A stretch of DNA of 9,745 bases, from assembly GCA_023447335.1 (NCBI GenBank), contig JAEXOD010000125.1, forward strand, positions 1-9,745, given 5' to 3'. How positions within the stretch are numbered: the first letter of the stretch is position 1; every line of letters starts with the position of its first letter. A model generated the notes under the pieces. The model was not told the origin of the DNA and made no database searches. It was given only the letters and a program-made list of their open reading frames with translations. Of the stretch, positions 1 to 7,766 are shown piece after piece. The translations under genes and the position numbers were made by a program. The DNA comes from Bacteroidota bacterium. Its GTDB lineage: Bacteria > Bacteroidota > Ignavibacteria > Ignavibacteriales > Melioribacteraceae.

Positions 1-1
1 T

Positions 2-151
2 ATCTGTCCTCCCAATATTCCGATTTGTGTTTGCGATAAAAAACAAACATTAAAACTTGTAACTAAAAAGCCTATAGTTCCTGACGGTGAAGAAATAAAT
101 TTTAACCGAAGAAGTAGAAGTGCCAAGTTACGAGTTGCAGAAAAACTATGA
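2..151 (+). CDS. rsmH: RsmH (MraW) 16S rRNA m4C1402 methyltransferase, C-terminal end only
   Basis: This is the last 49 codons and stop of a gene that begins left of the window. The visible tail has the cysteine-containing stretch CPPNIPICVC followed by a basic segment and ends RSRSAKLRVAEKL. That is the characteristic C-terminus of RsmH, the SAM-dependent enzyme that N4-methylates C1402 of 16S rRNA in the ribosome decoding centre. The methyltransferase core lies outside the window, so catalytic residues cannot be checked. The position directly before ftsL and ftsI fits the usual mraZ-rsmH-ftsL-ftsI start of a dcw cluster. Its TGA stop overlaps the ATG of the next gene in an ATGA junction (148-151). 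Nothing suggests it is broken. The identification rests on the tail motifs plus context. Confidence 0.9.
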   Translation: MCPPNIPICVCDKKQTLKLVTKKPIVPDGEEINFNRRSRSAKLRVAEKL

Positions 152-468
152 AAAATAAATTTTTAATTAAATCAATTTTATTATTTGTCTTTGTGGCGGT
201 AGTATTATCGGTTTATATTGTATCTTCTTTGGAGATACGTAAACTTACAAAGCAAAAAGTTACTATGGAAGACAGCTTAAAACTTGTCTCCGAAAAAATA
301 AATGAAAGAATGATTGAAATTCAAAAGTTAAGTTCTGAAAATAGAATAGTAAAAATTGCCGTTGATAGCCTAAAATTAGAATATAATAATGAAGGCATAA
401 TTGAAATTAATTTATCAAAAAATAAAATAAAAAGTTTAGAAAAAAGATTACATAGTATTTATGAATAA
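148..468 (+). CDS. ftsL: FtsL-like bitopic cell division protein
   Basis: The product is a 106-residue protein with a short basic N-terminus (MKNKFLIK), one hydrophobic segment at about residues 9-28, and then a charged, Leu/Ile-rich stretch likely to form a coiled coil. This is the FtsL plan: short cytoplasmic tail, single membrane helix, periplasmic coiled coil. Around residues 61-76 the sequence LSSENRIVKIAVDSLKL resembles the moderately conserved FtsL segment with a basic residue, Ile and Ala before a Leu-rich end. FtsL pairs with FtsB/DivIC and activates the FtsW-FtsI synthase. FtsL proteins share little sequence, so the call depends on topology, size and location between rsmH and ftsI. 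The ATG overlaps the rsmH stop, there is no clear Shine-Dalgarno sequence, and the end overlaps ftsI by 8 bases. The C-terminal 30 residues are Lys/Asn-rich with no recognised motif. Confidence 0.82.
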   Translation: MKNKFLIKSILLFVFVAVVLSVYIVSSLEIRKLTKQKVTMEDSLKLVSEKINERMIEIQKLSSENRIVKIAVDSLKLEYNNEGIIEINLSKNKIKSLEKRLHSIYE

Positions 469-2455
469 TCGCAGAATTATCGTTTTATTATTCTTTATTA
501 TCCTTGCTCTTCCTGTAAGAATTGTAATGCATTTATATAAAACTCAAATTGAAGAACATGATAAATGGTTATATTTAGCAGAAAAGCAGCAAAAAAGAAC
601 TATTCCCGCACTTGCGGATAGAGGAGTAATTACAGATAGAAACGGTGAGATTTTGGCTTATTCTAAAGATGAAAAATCTTACTATGTTGATAAAAGAATG
701 CTTGTTCGCAATAAAGATAGAGATACTTTGCTAAAAACTTTTAGTAGAGTATTCGGAAAAAGTAAAAACTATTATGCAAATCTAATAAAACAAGGAAATA
801 GAAATATTCTATTGGAAGAGAAAGTTCCAAAAGATAAAGCTATTTTACTAAGTAACTTTGTTATAGATCCATTGATAAAGAAGGAAGACAATACAAGAGT
901 ATATCCGTATGGTCAATTAGCCGGTCATATTTTGGGTTATGTTGATAAAAATTTTAACGGTAAAGAGGGGCTGGAAAAACAATTTAATAAAATATTAAAA
1001 GGTGAAAACGGAACCTTAACTATTGAATGTGATGTGTTTGGTAACTTAGTTACAATTGATGAAAAGTTATCTCAAAGACCTAAAAACGGGGCAACTGTAA
1101 GTTTAACTATTAATGCATCTTATCAAAAAATATTAGAAGAAGAAATACAAAAAGGGATTGAGCAGTATGGCGGTCAAGCTGCTACGGGTATTATTATGGA
1201 TCCAAATACCGGTGAAGTTTTAGCTCTTTCAAACTATCCAGTTTTTGATCCAAATAAATATAATGAATATTCCGGTGAAGAAAGAAAAAATAGAGCACTT
1301 ACAGACCCTTATGAACCCGGTAGTACCATAAAACCAATTGTTATGAGTATTTTACTTGAAGAAAACAAAGTTAGGCAAAGTGAATATGTAAATACTTTTA
1401 ACGGAACATATACAATAAGCGGAGTAAAAATTAGAGATACTCACGAGTATTCATCACTTTCCGTAAAAGATATTGTTGTTAATAGTAGTAACATAGGGAT
1501 GGCTGTTTTAAGTGATAGACTAGATAAAGAAGTGTTTTATAAATATTTACGTGATTTCGGTTTTGGGAATCAAACATCTATCGGATTACCTAGTGAATCA
1601 GCAGGACTATTAAAACGACCGGATAGATTTAATAAATTAACAAAAATGTTTATGTCATTTGGATATGAAGTATTAGTAACTCCTATTCAAGTAGTTTCGG
1701 CATATTGTGCTTTAGTAAACGGAGGTACTTTATATCAACCGCAACTTATTAAACAAATTAAATATAACGATAACATTGTTGAAGAATTTAAGCCGATAAA
1801 ACTTAGAAATATTATAAGTCAAAAAACATCTAATTTAATTAAAAATTTTATGTATGACGTCGTGGAACACGGTACGGCAAAAAATGCAAAAATAGAAAAT
1901 ATTAAAGTCGGCGGTAAAACAGGTACAACGCAAAGGTTAGAAAATAATTCTTATTCAAAAAGTAGCTATTTTACATCGTTTGTCGGATTTTTCCCGGTTG
2001 ATGAACCCAAAATAGTTTGCTATATTATGGTTAGTTCACCTGAAAAAGCAAAATATGGCGGAAGTGTTGCAGCACCGATATTTAAAAATGTTTCGGATAG
2101 GATTGTAGAAACAGATTATAGCTTACGTCCGGGTTTTACAATTAAATCAGCATCAGTATTAAAAGATGAGCTTAAAAAAGAAAAGACTAATACAGTTTCT
2201 AATGTTTATAGTGATGTTTCAAAAAAGAATGAAAATAAAAAGAAAATAGAATATAAAATTGAAAACGGAATGCCAAATTTAGTTAACTTAAGTATGCGTG
2301 ATGCGGTTGCAATATTAACTGAATTAGGAATAAAGTATAAAGTAAACGGAAAAGGTAAAGTAATAAATCAGTCTGTTAATGCCGGCAAAAGAATAAATCA
2401 TAACACTTTATGCACAATTGAATGTCAACCCGTTAAAAAGGTGATAGCAGAATGA
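461..2455 (+). CDS. ftsI: FtsI/PBP3-type septal peptidoglycan transpeptidase with C-terminal PASTA domain
   Basis: This is a class B penicillin-binding protein of 664 residues that cross-links septal peptidoglycan as partner of FtsW. An N-terminal signal anchor lies at about residues 5-25. The dimerisation (pedestal) domain follows, with motif RGVITDRNG at 54-62 and a GLEKQFNKILKGENG-like segment near 170-184. The transpeptidase domain runs from about 218 to 550 and has all three active-site motifs: STIK with nucleophile Ser288 and Lys291, SSN at 342-344, and KTGT at 486-489. A Lys/Asn-rich linker (about 565-600) leads to one PASTA domain at about 603-656. The length is greater than that of proteobacterial FtsI (about 590) because of this tail. 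The family is a beta-lactam target. The start at 461 places the anchor at the N-terminus and overlaps ftsL by 8 bases; no Shine-Dalgarno sequence is evident. A SpoVD-like name is possible from the PASTA tail, but the location beside ftsL supports ftsI. Confidence 0.96.
   Translation: MNNRRIIVLLFFIILALPVRIVMHLYKTQIEEHDKWLYLAEKQQKRTIPALADRGVITDRNGEILAYSKDEKSYYVDKRMLVRNKDRDTLLKTFSRVFGKSKNYYANLIKQGNRNILLEEKVPKDKAILLSNFVIDPLIKKEDNTRVYPYGQLAGHILGYVDKNFNGKEGLEKQFNKILKGENGTLTIECDVFGNLVTIDEKLSQRPKNGATVSLTINASYQKILEEEIQKGIEQYGGQAATGIIMDPNTGEVLALSNYPVFDPNKYNEYSGEERKNRALTDPYEPGSTIKPIVMSILLEENKVRQSEYVNTFNGTYTISGVKIRDTHEYSSLSVKDIVVNSSNIGMAVLSDRLDKEVFYKYLRDFGFGNQTSIGLPSESAGLLKRPDRFNKLTKMFMSFGYEVLVTPIQVVSAYCALVNGGTLYQPQLIKQIKYNDNIVEEFKPIKLRNIISQKTSNLIKNFMYDVVEHGTAKNAKIENIKVGGKTGTTQRLENNSYSKSSYFTSFVGFFPVDEPKIVCYIMVSSPEKAKYGGSVAAPIFKNVSDRIVETDYSLRPGFTIKSASVLKDELKKEKTNTVSNVYSDVSKKNENKKKIEYKIENGMPNLVNLSMRDAVAILTELGIKYKVNGKGKVINQSVNAGKRINHNTLCTIECQPVKKVIAE
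2439..2444 (+). promoter_or_regulatory. Ribosome binding site of murE
   Basis: AGGTGA lies 7 bases before the murE ATG, inside the last codons of ftsI. It is one of only two well-placed Shine-Dalgarno sequences in the window and supports the murE start at 2452. It suggests that murE can recruit ribosomes itself as well as by coupling to ftsI through the ATGA overlap. Confidence 0.6.
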
Positions 2456-3921
2456 AAAAACGTTTATCGCAATTACTAAATAAAGTTAAAGTTATTCAAG
2501 TAACCGGAAAAGCCGAGTTAAACGAAATAGATAGTATTTCAATTAACAGCAAAAATGTAAAAAAGGGAACAATGTTTTTTGCAATAAAAGGCTATAAAAC
2601 TGACGGACACAAATTTATAATTGATGCGATTAATAACGGTGCCTCAGCGGTTGTTTTGGAAGATAATTCGTTTGCTCCGGAGCAGTTGTTTATTCATAGC
2701 GGGTGTGTAAAAATATTAGTAGAAAATTCTAGAAAAGCACTTGCTGATATTTCTGTAGCTTTATATGATAATCCTACCGAAAGGATTACTCTTATCGGTA
2801 TTACCGGTACAAAAGGAAAAACAACTTCTACAAATTTTATAAAATCGGTTTTTGGTGATAATAAATGCGGTTTGATTGGTACAATAAAAATTGATATAGG
2901 TTCAAAACAAATAGATAGCAAGTTAACTACACCTGAAGCATATGATTTAAACCGTTATTTTTCGGAAATGATTAGTGCAGGTTGCAAAGCGGCAGTAATG
3001 GAAGTTTCATCCCACTCACTTGATTTACATAGAGTTGATAATCTAGATTTTGATATTGCAATATTCACAAATCTTGCCCATGATCATCTTGATTTCCACG
3101 GTACAGTAGAAAATTATTTAAAAGCAAAGAAAAAGTTGTTTGACGGACTAAAACCGGAAGCTTATGCAATTGTAAATGCTGATGATAAAGCAAGCAAAAA
3201 ACTTGTTAAAAATTGCAAAGCAAAAATAGTTACATTCGGAATTAGCAAAGCAGCCGATTTCAGAATTTCAGATGTAGTTTATTCCTTGAACGGCACAAAA
3301 TTTAAAGTTACTTACAATAATGATTCATATCAGTTAGAAACTTCGTTAATAGGTGTTTTTAACGCATATAATGCATGCAGTGCGTTTGCTGCGGGAGTTG
3401 CAAGCGGAATGGATGTTAATAAGGTAATAAAGGCTATTAAAAAAACACCCCAAGTTCCTGGTAGATTTGAAGTTGTAAGCAAGGGGAATAAAAAAGCAAT
3501 TGTAGATTATTCGCATACACCTGAAAGTTTACAACACACTTTAAATGCAATTAAGGAAATTAACAAAGAAAACTTTCCGGTTTATACAGTTTTTGGCTGC
3601 GGAGGAGACAGGGATAAAACAAAACGCCCTATAATGGGGAATATTGCAAGCACTATGAGTTATATGGCAATTGTTACTTCGGATAATCCGAGAACGGAAG
3701 ATCCAAATTTAATAATTGACGATATAGTAAAAGGAATTAATGGGGATAATTATAAAATATTTGTGGATAGAGAAGAAGCAATAAAATATGCTATAACTAA
3801 TTCTCCCAATAATGCAATTATACTTGTTGCAGGAAAAGGACATGAGGATTATATAGAAATTAACGGAGTAAGATCTCACTTTAGTGATAAAGAAAAAGTA
3901 ACGGAATATTTAAATTTATGA
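2452..3921 (+). CDS. murE: MurE, UDP-MurNAc-L-Ala-D-Glu:meso-diaminopimelate ligase
   Basis: This cytoplasmic Mur ligase adds the third stem-peptide residue, using ATP, in UDP-MurNAc-tripeptide synthesis. Its 489 residues match the usual length. The N-terminal domain (about 1-105) binds the uridine nucleotide. The central ATPase domain has the P-loop GTKGKTT at 119-125, TTPE at 159-162, the MEVSSHSLD segment with Glu184, and HDHLDFH at 210-216. Lys226 in the AKKKLF segment is the likely carbamylated lysine. The C-terminal domain has DNPRTE at 411-416 and GKGHE at 462-466. In known MurE enzymes DNPR binds meso-diaminopimelate, while lysine-adding enzymes differ there, so DAP-type peptidoglycan is inferred. 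The gene overlaps ftsI upstream and murF downstream by 4-base ATGA junctions and has its own Shine-Dalgarno sequence. No key residue appears to be missing. Confidence 0.97.
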   Translation: MKKRLSQLLNKVKVIQVTGKAELNEIDSISINSKNVKKGTMFFAIKGYKTDGHKFIIDAINNGASAVVLEDNSFAPEQLFIHSGCVKILVENSRKALADISVALYDNPTERITLIGITGTKGKTTSTNFIKSVFGDNKCGLIGTIKIDIGSKQIDSKLTTPEAYDLNRYFSEMISAGCKAAVMEVSSHSLDLHRVDNLDFDIAIFTNLAHDHLDFHGTVENYLKAKKKLFDGLKPEAYAIVNADDKASKKLVKNCKAKIVTFGISKAADFRISDVVYSLNGTKFKVTYNNDSYQLETSLIGVFNAYNACSAFAAGVASGMDVNKVIKAIKKTPQVPGRFEVVSKGNKKAIVDYSHTPESLQHTLNAIKEINKENFPVYTVFGCGGDRDKTKRPIMGNIASTMSYMAIVTSDNPRTEDPNLIIDDIVKGINGDNYKIFVDREEAIKYAITNSPNNAIILVAGKGHEDYIEINGVRSHFSDKEKVTEYLNL

Positions 3922-5306
3922 ATAAAATAACAATAAGTGCTAATGAAATAATTTGCGTTCCCGGATTTAAGTTAATAAAAGGGGATGTGAATACATTATT
4001 TGACAATGTGGTTATTGATAGCCGCATAGTTAAAGAAGGCAGCTTATTTATTGCTATAAAAGGCGAAAATTTTGATGGTCACAATTTTATTAATTCCGTT
4101 GATAAATGCGGAGCAGTGGGTGTAATTATTTCCGAAAATGAATTAGAAAAAGCTACAAACTTTAGCGGTGTTGTAATATCTTATAGTGATACAACTTTAG
4201 CATTAGGGGAAATAGCAAAACTATGGCGAAGAAAAATTAATGCCAAAATTATCGGAATAACCGGAAGTAACGGAAAAACTACTACAAAAGAATTTTTATC
4301 CATATTGCTTTCTGAAAAATATAAGGTTCAAAAAACAGAATATAATAATAATAATCATATAGGTGTTCCTTTAACAATTTTATCTACGGATAAAACCATT
4401 GATTATTTAGTTTTAGAATTAGGGACTAACCATTTTGGTGAAATTGCTTATACTTCACAAATTGCAATTCCCGATTTTGCACTAATTACTTTAATCGGGG
4501 ATTCACATCTTGAATATTTGATAGATAGAAACGGTGTATTGAATGAAAAATATGCCTTATTTGAGGTGACTTTAAAAAACAACGGGCTTATATTTGTTAA
4601 TAATGATGATAAATTATTAGCTACTAAATGTTATGGAATTGAAAATAAAATTACTTTTGGTTTTGAAAGCAATGCAGATATTAAAGGGGAAATATTGGGT
4701 GTTGATGATTACGGTAGAACAAAGCTAAAAATAAATTTTAATGATAGAGAAATCAATACAACTCTTCCGGTTTACGGAGTTACTTCGGCAAAGAATGTTT
4801 TATCAGCAGTAGTAATTGCAATTAAGTTAGGACTAACTGATCAAGAAATAGTTTCGGGAATTTCAAAACTTGGATTTGTAAAAGGTAGATTAAACGTATC
4901 TGAATTAAAAAATACGTTAATTATTGATGATACATATAATGCAAATCCGGAGAGTATGAAAGCTGCAATTGAATTGGTTAATTCAATAAAAGTTAAGAAA
5001 AACAAAATTGTTGTTTTAGGAGATATGTTTGAATTGGGAGAATATACACAACAAAAACATATAGAATTAGCAAAAACTATTGCAAATTCTGATATCAATA
5101 CAATATTATTGGTAGGTGAAGCAACAAAGGTTACAAATACCGAATTGTTAAAATTAGGATTTAAAAGCGAACACTTTGAAGACAGAAAGACGTTAGAAAA
5201 TAAATTATTACACATAAATATTGAAGATAGCCTAATACTGCTAAAAGGTTCACGCGGAATGAAAATGGAACAATTTATACCAATTATTACGGAGCGAGCG
5301 AGCTAA
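3918..5306 (+). CDS. murF: MurF, UDP-MurNAc-tripeptide:D-Ala-D-Ala ligase
   Basis: This ligase completes UDP-MurNAc-pentapeptide by adding D-Ala-D-Ala in the cytoplasm. It is 462 residues long, normal for the family. The N-terminal domain has IDSRIVKEGSLFIAIKG (33-49). The ATPase domain has P-loop GSNGKTT at 116-122, NNNNHIGVPLT at 143-153, ELGTNHFGEI at 167-176 and SHLEYL from 196. Lys211 in the NEKYALFE segment is the likely carbamylated lysine. The C-terminal domain begins near 320 and has the MurF hallmark DDTYNANPESM at 337-347 plus KGSRGMKME at 443-451. At 285-297 the usual HN pair of the GxHNxxNA motif appears to be replaced (YGVTSAKNVLSA). The ATG overlaps the murE stop in ATGA with no clear Shine-Dalgarno sequence. 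The stop is one base before mraY. Confidence 0.96.
   Translation: MNKITISANEIICVPGFKLIKGDVNTLFDNVVIDSRIVKEGSLFIAIKGENFDGHNFINSVDKCGAVGVIISENELEKATNFSGVVISYSDTTLALGEIAKLWRRKINAKIIGITGSNGKTTTKEFLSILLSEKYKVQKTEYNNNNHIGVPLTILSTDKTIDYLVLELGTNHFGEIAYTSQIAIPDFALITLIGDSHLEYLIDRNGVLNEKYALFEVTLKNNGLIFVNNDDKLLATKCYGIENKITFGFESNADIKGEILGVDDYGRTKLKINFNDREINTTLPVYGVTSAKNVLSAVVIAIKLGLTDQEIVSGISKLGFVKGRLNVSELKNTLIIDDTYNANPESMKAAIELVNSIKVKKNKIVVLGDMFELGEYTQQKHIELAKTIANSDINTILLVGEATKVTNTELLKLGFKSEHFEDRKTLENKLLHINIEDSLILLKGSRGMKMEQFIPIITERAS
5291..5294 (+). promoter_or_regulatory. Possible weak ribosome binding site of mraY
   Basis: GGAG lies 13 bases before the mraY ATG, farther than the usual 5-9. It is followed by three tandem GAGC units (5292-5303) that encode the last murF residues ERAS. 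Because mraY begins one base after the murF stop rather than overlapping it, some ribosome contact here is plausible but unproven. Confidence 0.3.
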
Positions 5307-5307
5307 A

Positions 5308-6417
5308 ATGCTATACTACTTATTTAATTATTTAAACAAACAGTATTCTCCGCCGGGTTTTGATATTTTTAAGTATTTATCATTTAGATCAATTTTGGCT
5401 GCAATTACGTCTATGTTTTTGGCATTTTATATTGGACCAAAAATAATAAACTACTTAAAAAAGAAACAAATAGGCGAAACAATAAAAGAAGAAGGACCCC
5501 AGTCCCATAAACCCAAAGCAGGTACTCCTACAATGGGAGGTATAATTATTATATTATCTGTTGTTATTCCGGTATTATTATGGGCTGATTTAAAGAGTAG
5601 CTATATTTTGTTAACTTTGGCAGTTACGGTATGGTTAAGTATAGTAGGGTTTTATGATGATTATTTGAAAGTAGTTAGAAAAAAACCGAAAGGATTAATT
5701 GCCAGATATAAACTATTAGGGCAGTTTTTTATCGGTTTAATTGTGGGAATAGCAATTTATTCTTTACCTGAATTTAGCAGTTATACTACCGAAACCACGT
5801 TACCTTTTTTCAAAAACTTGAACTTTGATTTTTCTTATGCTTATATTCCGGCTGTTATATTTATAATAACGGCAACTTCAAATGCCGTAAATTTAACGGA
5901 CGGGTTAGACGGACTTGCTATGGGTACGATGTTAATTGTAATGCTTGCTATGGCGGTTATTTGTTACGTATCAGGGAACGTAATTTATAGTGATTATTTA
6001 AATATTATGTATTTACCGTATAGCGGCGAATTAACTGTATTTATTGCTGCATTAATAGGAGCAGGACTGGGATTTTTATGGTTTAATTTTTATCCGGCAC
6101 AAGTTTTTATGGGGGATACAGGCTCGTTAGCATTAGGCGGTGCTTTAGGGGTTATTTCAATTTTAATTAAGAAAGAGTTACTGCTTCCTATTTTAGGGGG
6201 TATTTATTTTATGGAGACAATCTCGGTAATTTTACAACGTTTATATTTTAAATATACAAAAAAAAGATACGGTGAAGGAAAAAGGATATTTAGAATGGCT
6301 CCTATTCATCACCATTTTGAATTATTAGGTTGGAGCGAACCCAAAATAGTTATAAGATTTTATATAATTACAATTATTTTAACATTAATAAGTTTAGCAT
6401 CATTTAAGATAAGATGA
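5308..6417 (+). CDS. mraY: MraY, phospho-N-acetylmuramoyl-pentapeptide transferase
   Basis: This polytopic membrane enzyme transfers phospho-MurNAc-pentapeptide from UDP to undecaprenyl phosphate, forming lipid I at the cytoplasmic face. Its 369 residues and roughly ten hydrophobic segments fit the family. Diagnostic motifs are HKPKAGTPTMGG at 67-78, the Asp pair at 117-118 in FYDDYLK, NAVNLTDGLDGLA at 192-204 (Asp198, Asp201), FNFYPAQVFMGDTGS at 259-273 (Asp270), and the histidine cluster APIHHHFE at 331-338. These are the Mg2+ and nucleotide-binding residues of the family. The start gives the usual MLYYLF N-terminus ahead of the first helix. It begins one base after murF, the only non-overlapping junction here, and its TGA overlaps the murD ATG. 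Nothing unusual is seen in the catalytic loops. Confidence 0.98.
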   Translation: MLYYLFNYLNKQYSPPGFDIFKYLSFRSILAAITSMFLAFYIGPKIINYLKKKQIGETIKEEGPQSHKPKAGTPTMGGIIIILSVVIPVLLWADLKSSYILLTLAVTVWLSIVGFYDDYLKVVRKKPKGLIARYKLLGQFFIGLIVGIAIYSLPEFSSYTTETTLPFFKNLNFDFSYAYIPAVIFIITATSNAVNLTDGLDGLAMGTMLIVMLAMAVICYVSGNVIYSDYLNIMYLPYSGELTVFIAALIGAGLGFLWFNFYPAQVFMGDTGSLALGGALGVISILIKKELLLPILGGIYFMETISVILQRLYFKYTKKRYGEGKRIFRMAPIHHHFELLGWSEPKIVIRFYIITIILTLISLASFKIR

Positions 6418-7766
6418 GAAATATTCAAGATAAAAAAATTACAATATTAGGAGCCGTACGCAGCGGTTTAGGTGCTGCTAAATTGGCCAAAAGATTAGGT
6501 GCAATTCCCTTTGTGAGTGACATGGGGGATGCAGAAAAACTTACCGAAGCCAAAGAGATTTTACTTAAAGAAGGGATTGAATTTGAATTCGGTTTACACA
6601 CTGATAGAGTATTTGATTGTGATGTTTTAATTACAAGTCCGGGTGTTCCGACAGATAGCAATGTATTAAAGGAAGCTACAAAACGTGAAATATATGTTAT
6701 AAGCGAAATTGAATTTTCATCTTGGTTTTGTGATTCGCCTATTATTGCAATTACCGGAACTAACGGTAAGACAACTACGACCTCATTAATGAATTACGCA
6801 ATTAACAGTTGTGGATTAGTTTCTAAAGTTGGCGGAAATATCGGAAATGCATTTAGTGAATTTGCTGATTTTACAACAAAAGATGAGTTTTCGGTACTTG
6901 AAATATCAAGTTTTCAATTGGATTTTATTGATACATTTAAACCGAAATATTCGGTATTAATTAATATCACTCCGGATCATTTGGATAGATATGAAAATAG
7001 TTTTGACAAATATGCATTGTCTAAGTTTTTAATATGTAAAAACCAAGATGAAAACGATTATTTCATTATAAACAGAGATGATGAAAAAATTAAAGAATAT
7101 GAAAATAGAAATAGTCGCGTTAATAAAATTTATTTTTCGATAAAACAAAAAGTTAAAAACGGTGCATATTCTATCTCAGATAAAATCTATTTTTCAAAAA
7201 GCGGGATCTCCGAAGAAGTATGCAGCGTATCGGATTTAAGTTTAAAAGGGGAGCATAATTTATATAATGCTTTGGCTGTTGTTTCAGTATTAAAATTAAT
7301 GGGAATAGAAAACGAAAAAATAAAAGAATCATTAAATACATTTCCCGGCGTAGAACATAGGCTTGAATTTGTTAGAGAGATAAAGGGTGTTAAATATATA
7401 AATGACAGTAAAGCTACAAACGTAGATGCGGTATGGTACGCACTTAGAAGTTTTAACAATCCGATCTATTTAATATTGGGGGGAAAAGATAAGGGGAATG
7501 ATTATAATCAAATCAAATTACCGGTGCAAAATAATGTAAAAAAAATATATGCAATCGGCTCATCGGCAAATAAAGTTTATAACTATTTTAACGAAATAGT
7601 ACCGACAGAAATAAAGAAAGATTTAGAAGATTGTTTAGTATCAGCCGAAAAAGAGGCTGAAAACGGAGACATAGTTTTATTATCACCTGCTTGTGCTTCA
7701 TTTGATATGTTTAATAATTACGAACATAGAGGTCAAGTATTTAAAAATATAGTAAAAAAATTATGA
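6414..7766 (+). CDS. murD: MurD, UDP-MurNAc-L-alanine:D-glutamate ligase
   Basis: MurD adds D-glutamate to UDP-MurNAc-L-Ala in the cytoplasm, the second stem-peptide residue. The protein is 450 residues, typical length. An N-terminal Rossmann-like domain begins with ITILGAVRSGLGAAKLA (9-25), and SPGVP at 75-79 is a MurD signature. The ATPase domain has P-loop GTNGKTT at 115-121, GGNIGNA at 140-146, LEISSFQLD at 162-170 and NITPDHLDRY at 184-193. Lys204 in YALSKFLI is the likely carbamylated lysine. EHRLEFV at 314-320 and NDSKATN at 330-336 mark the start of the C-terminal domain, and LSPACASFDMF at 423-433 closes it. Together these separate MurD from MurC, MurE and MurF. It lies between mraY and ftsW with ATGA overlaps on both sides and no clear Shine-Dalgarno sequence. 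Confidence 0.97.
   Translation: MRNIQDKKITILGAVRSGLGAAKLAKRLGAIPFVSDMGDAEKLTEAKEILLKEGIEFEFGLHTDRVFDCDVLITSPGVPTDSNVLKEATKREIYVISEIEFSSWFCDSPIIAITGTNGKTTTTSLMNYAINSCGLVSKVGGNIGNAFSEFADFTTKDEFSVLEISSFQLDFIDTFKPKYSVLINITPDHLDRYENSFDKYALSKFLICKNQDENDYFIINRDDEKIKEYENRNSRVNKIYFSIKQKVKNGAYSISDKIYFSKSGISEEVCSVSDLSLKGEHNLYNALAVVSVLKLMGIENEKIKESLNTFPGVEHRLEFVREIKGVKYINDSKATNVDAVWYALRSFNNPIYLILGGKDKGNDYNQIKLPVQNNVKKIYAIGSSANKVYNYFNEIVPTEIKKDLEDCLVSAEKEAENGDIVLLSPACASFDMFNNYEHRGQVFKNIVKKL

Noticed and set aside
2694..2921. Open reading stretch on the - strand inside murE
   Set aside because: It lies wholly within the conserved murE ATPase region, has no ribosome binding site or recognisable domain, and its composition is that expected from the reverse complement of a coding frame.
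4841..5215. Open reading stretch of 124 codons on the - strand inside murF
   Set aside because: It is antisense to the MurF C-terminal domain, which carries intact family motifs. The translation is rich in Phe, Ser and Asn, as reverse shadows of AT-rich genes are, and resembles nothing I know.
2452..7766. Repeated similar segments among murE, murF and murD (P-loop GxxGKTT, IDSR/INSK...IKG blocks)
   Set aside because: These reflect the shared ancestry of the Mur ligase family and are not recent duplications; the motifs specific to each enzyme are distinct.
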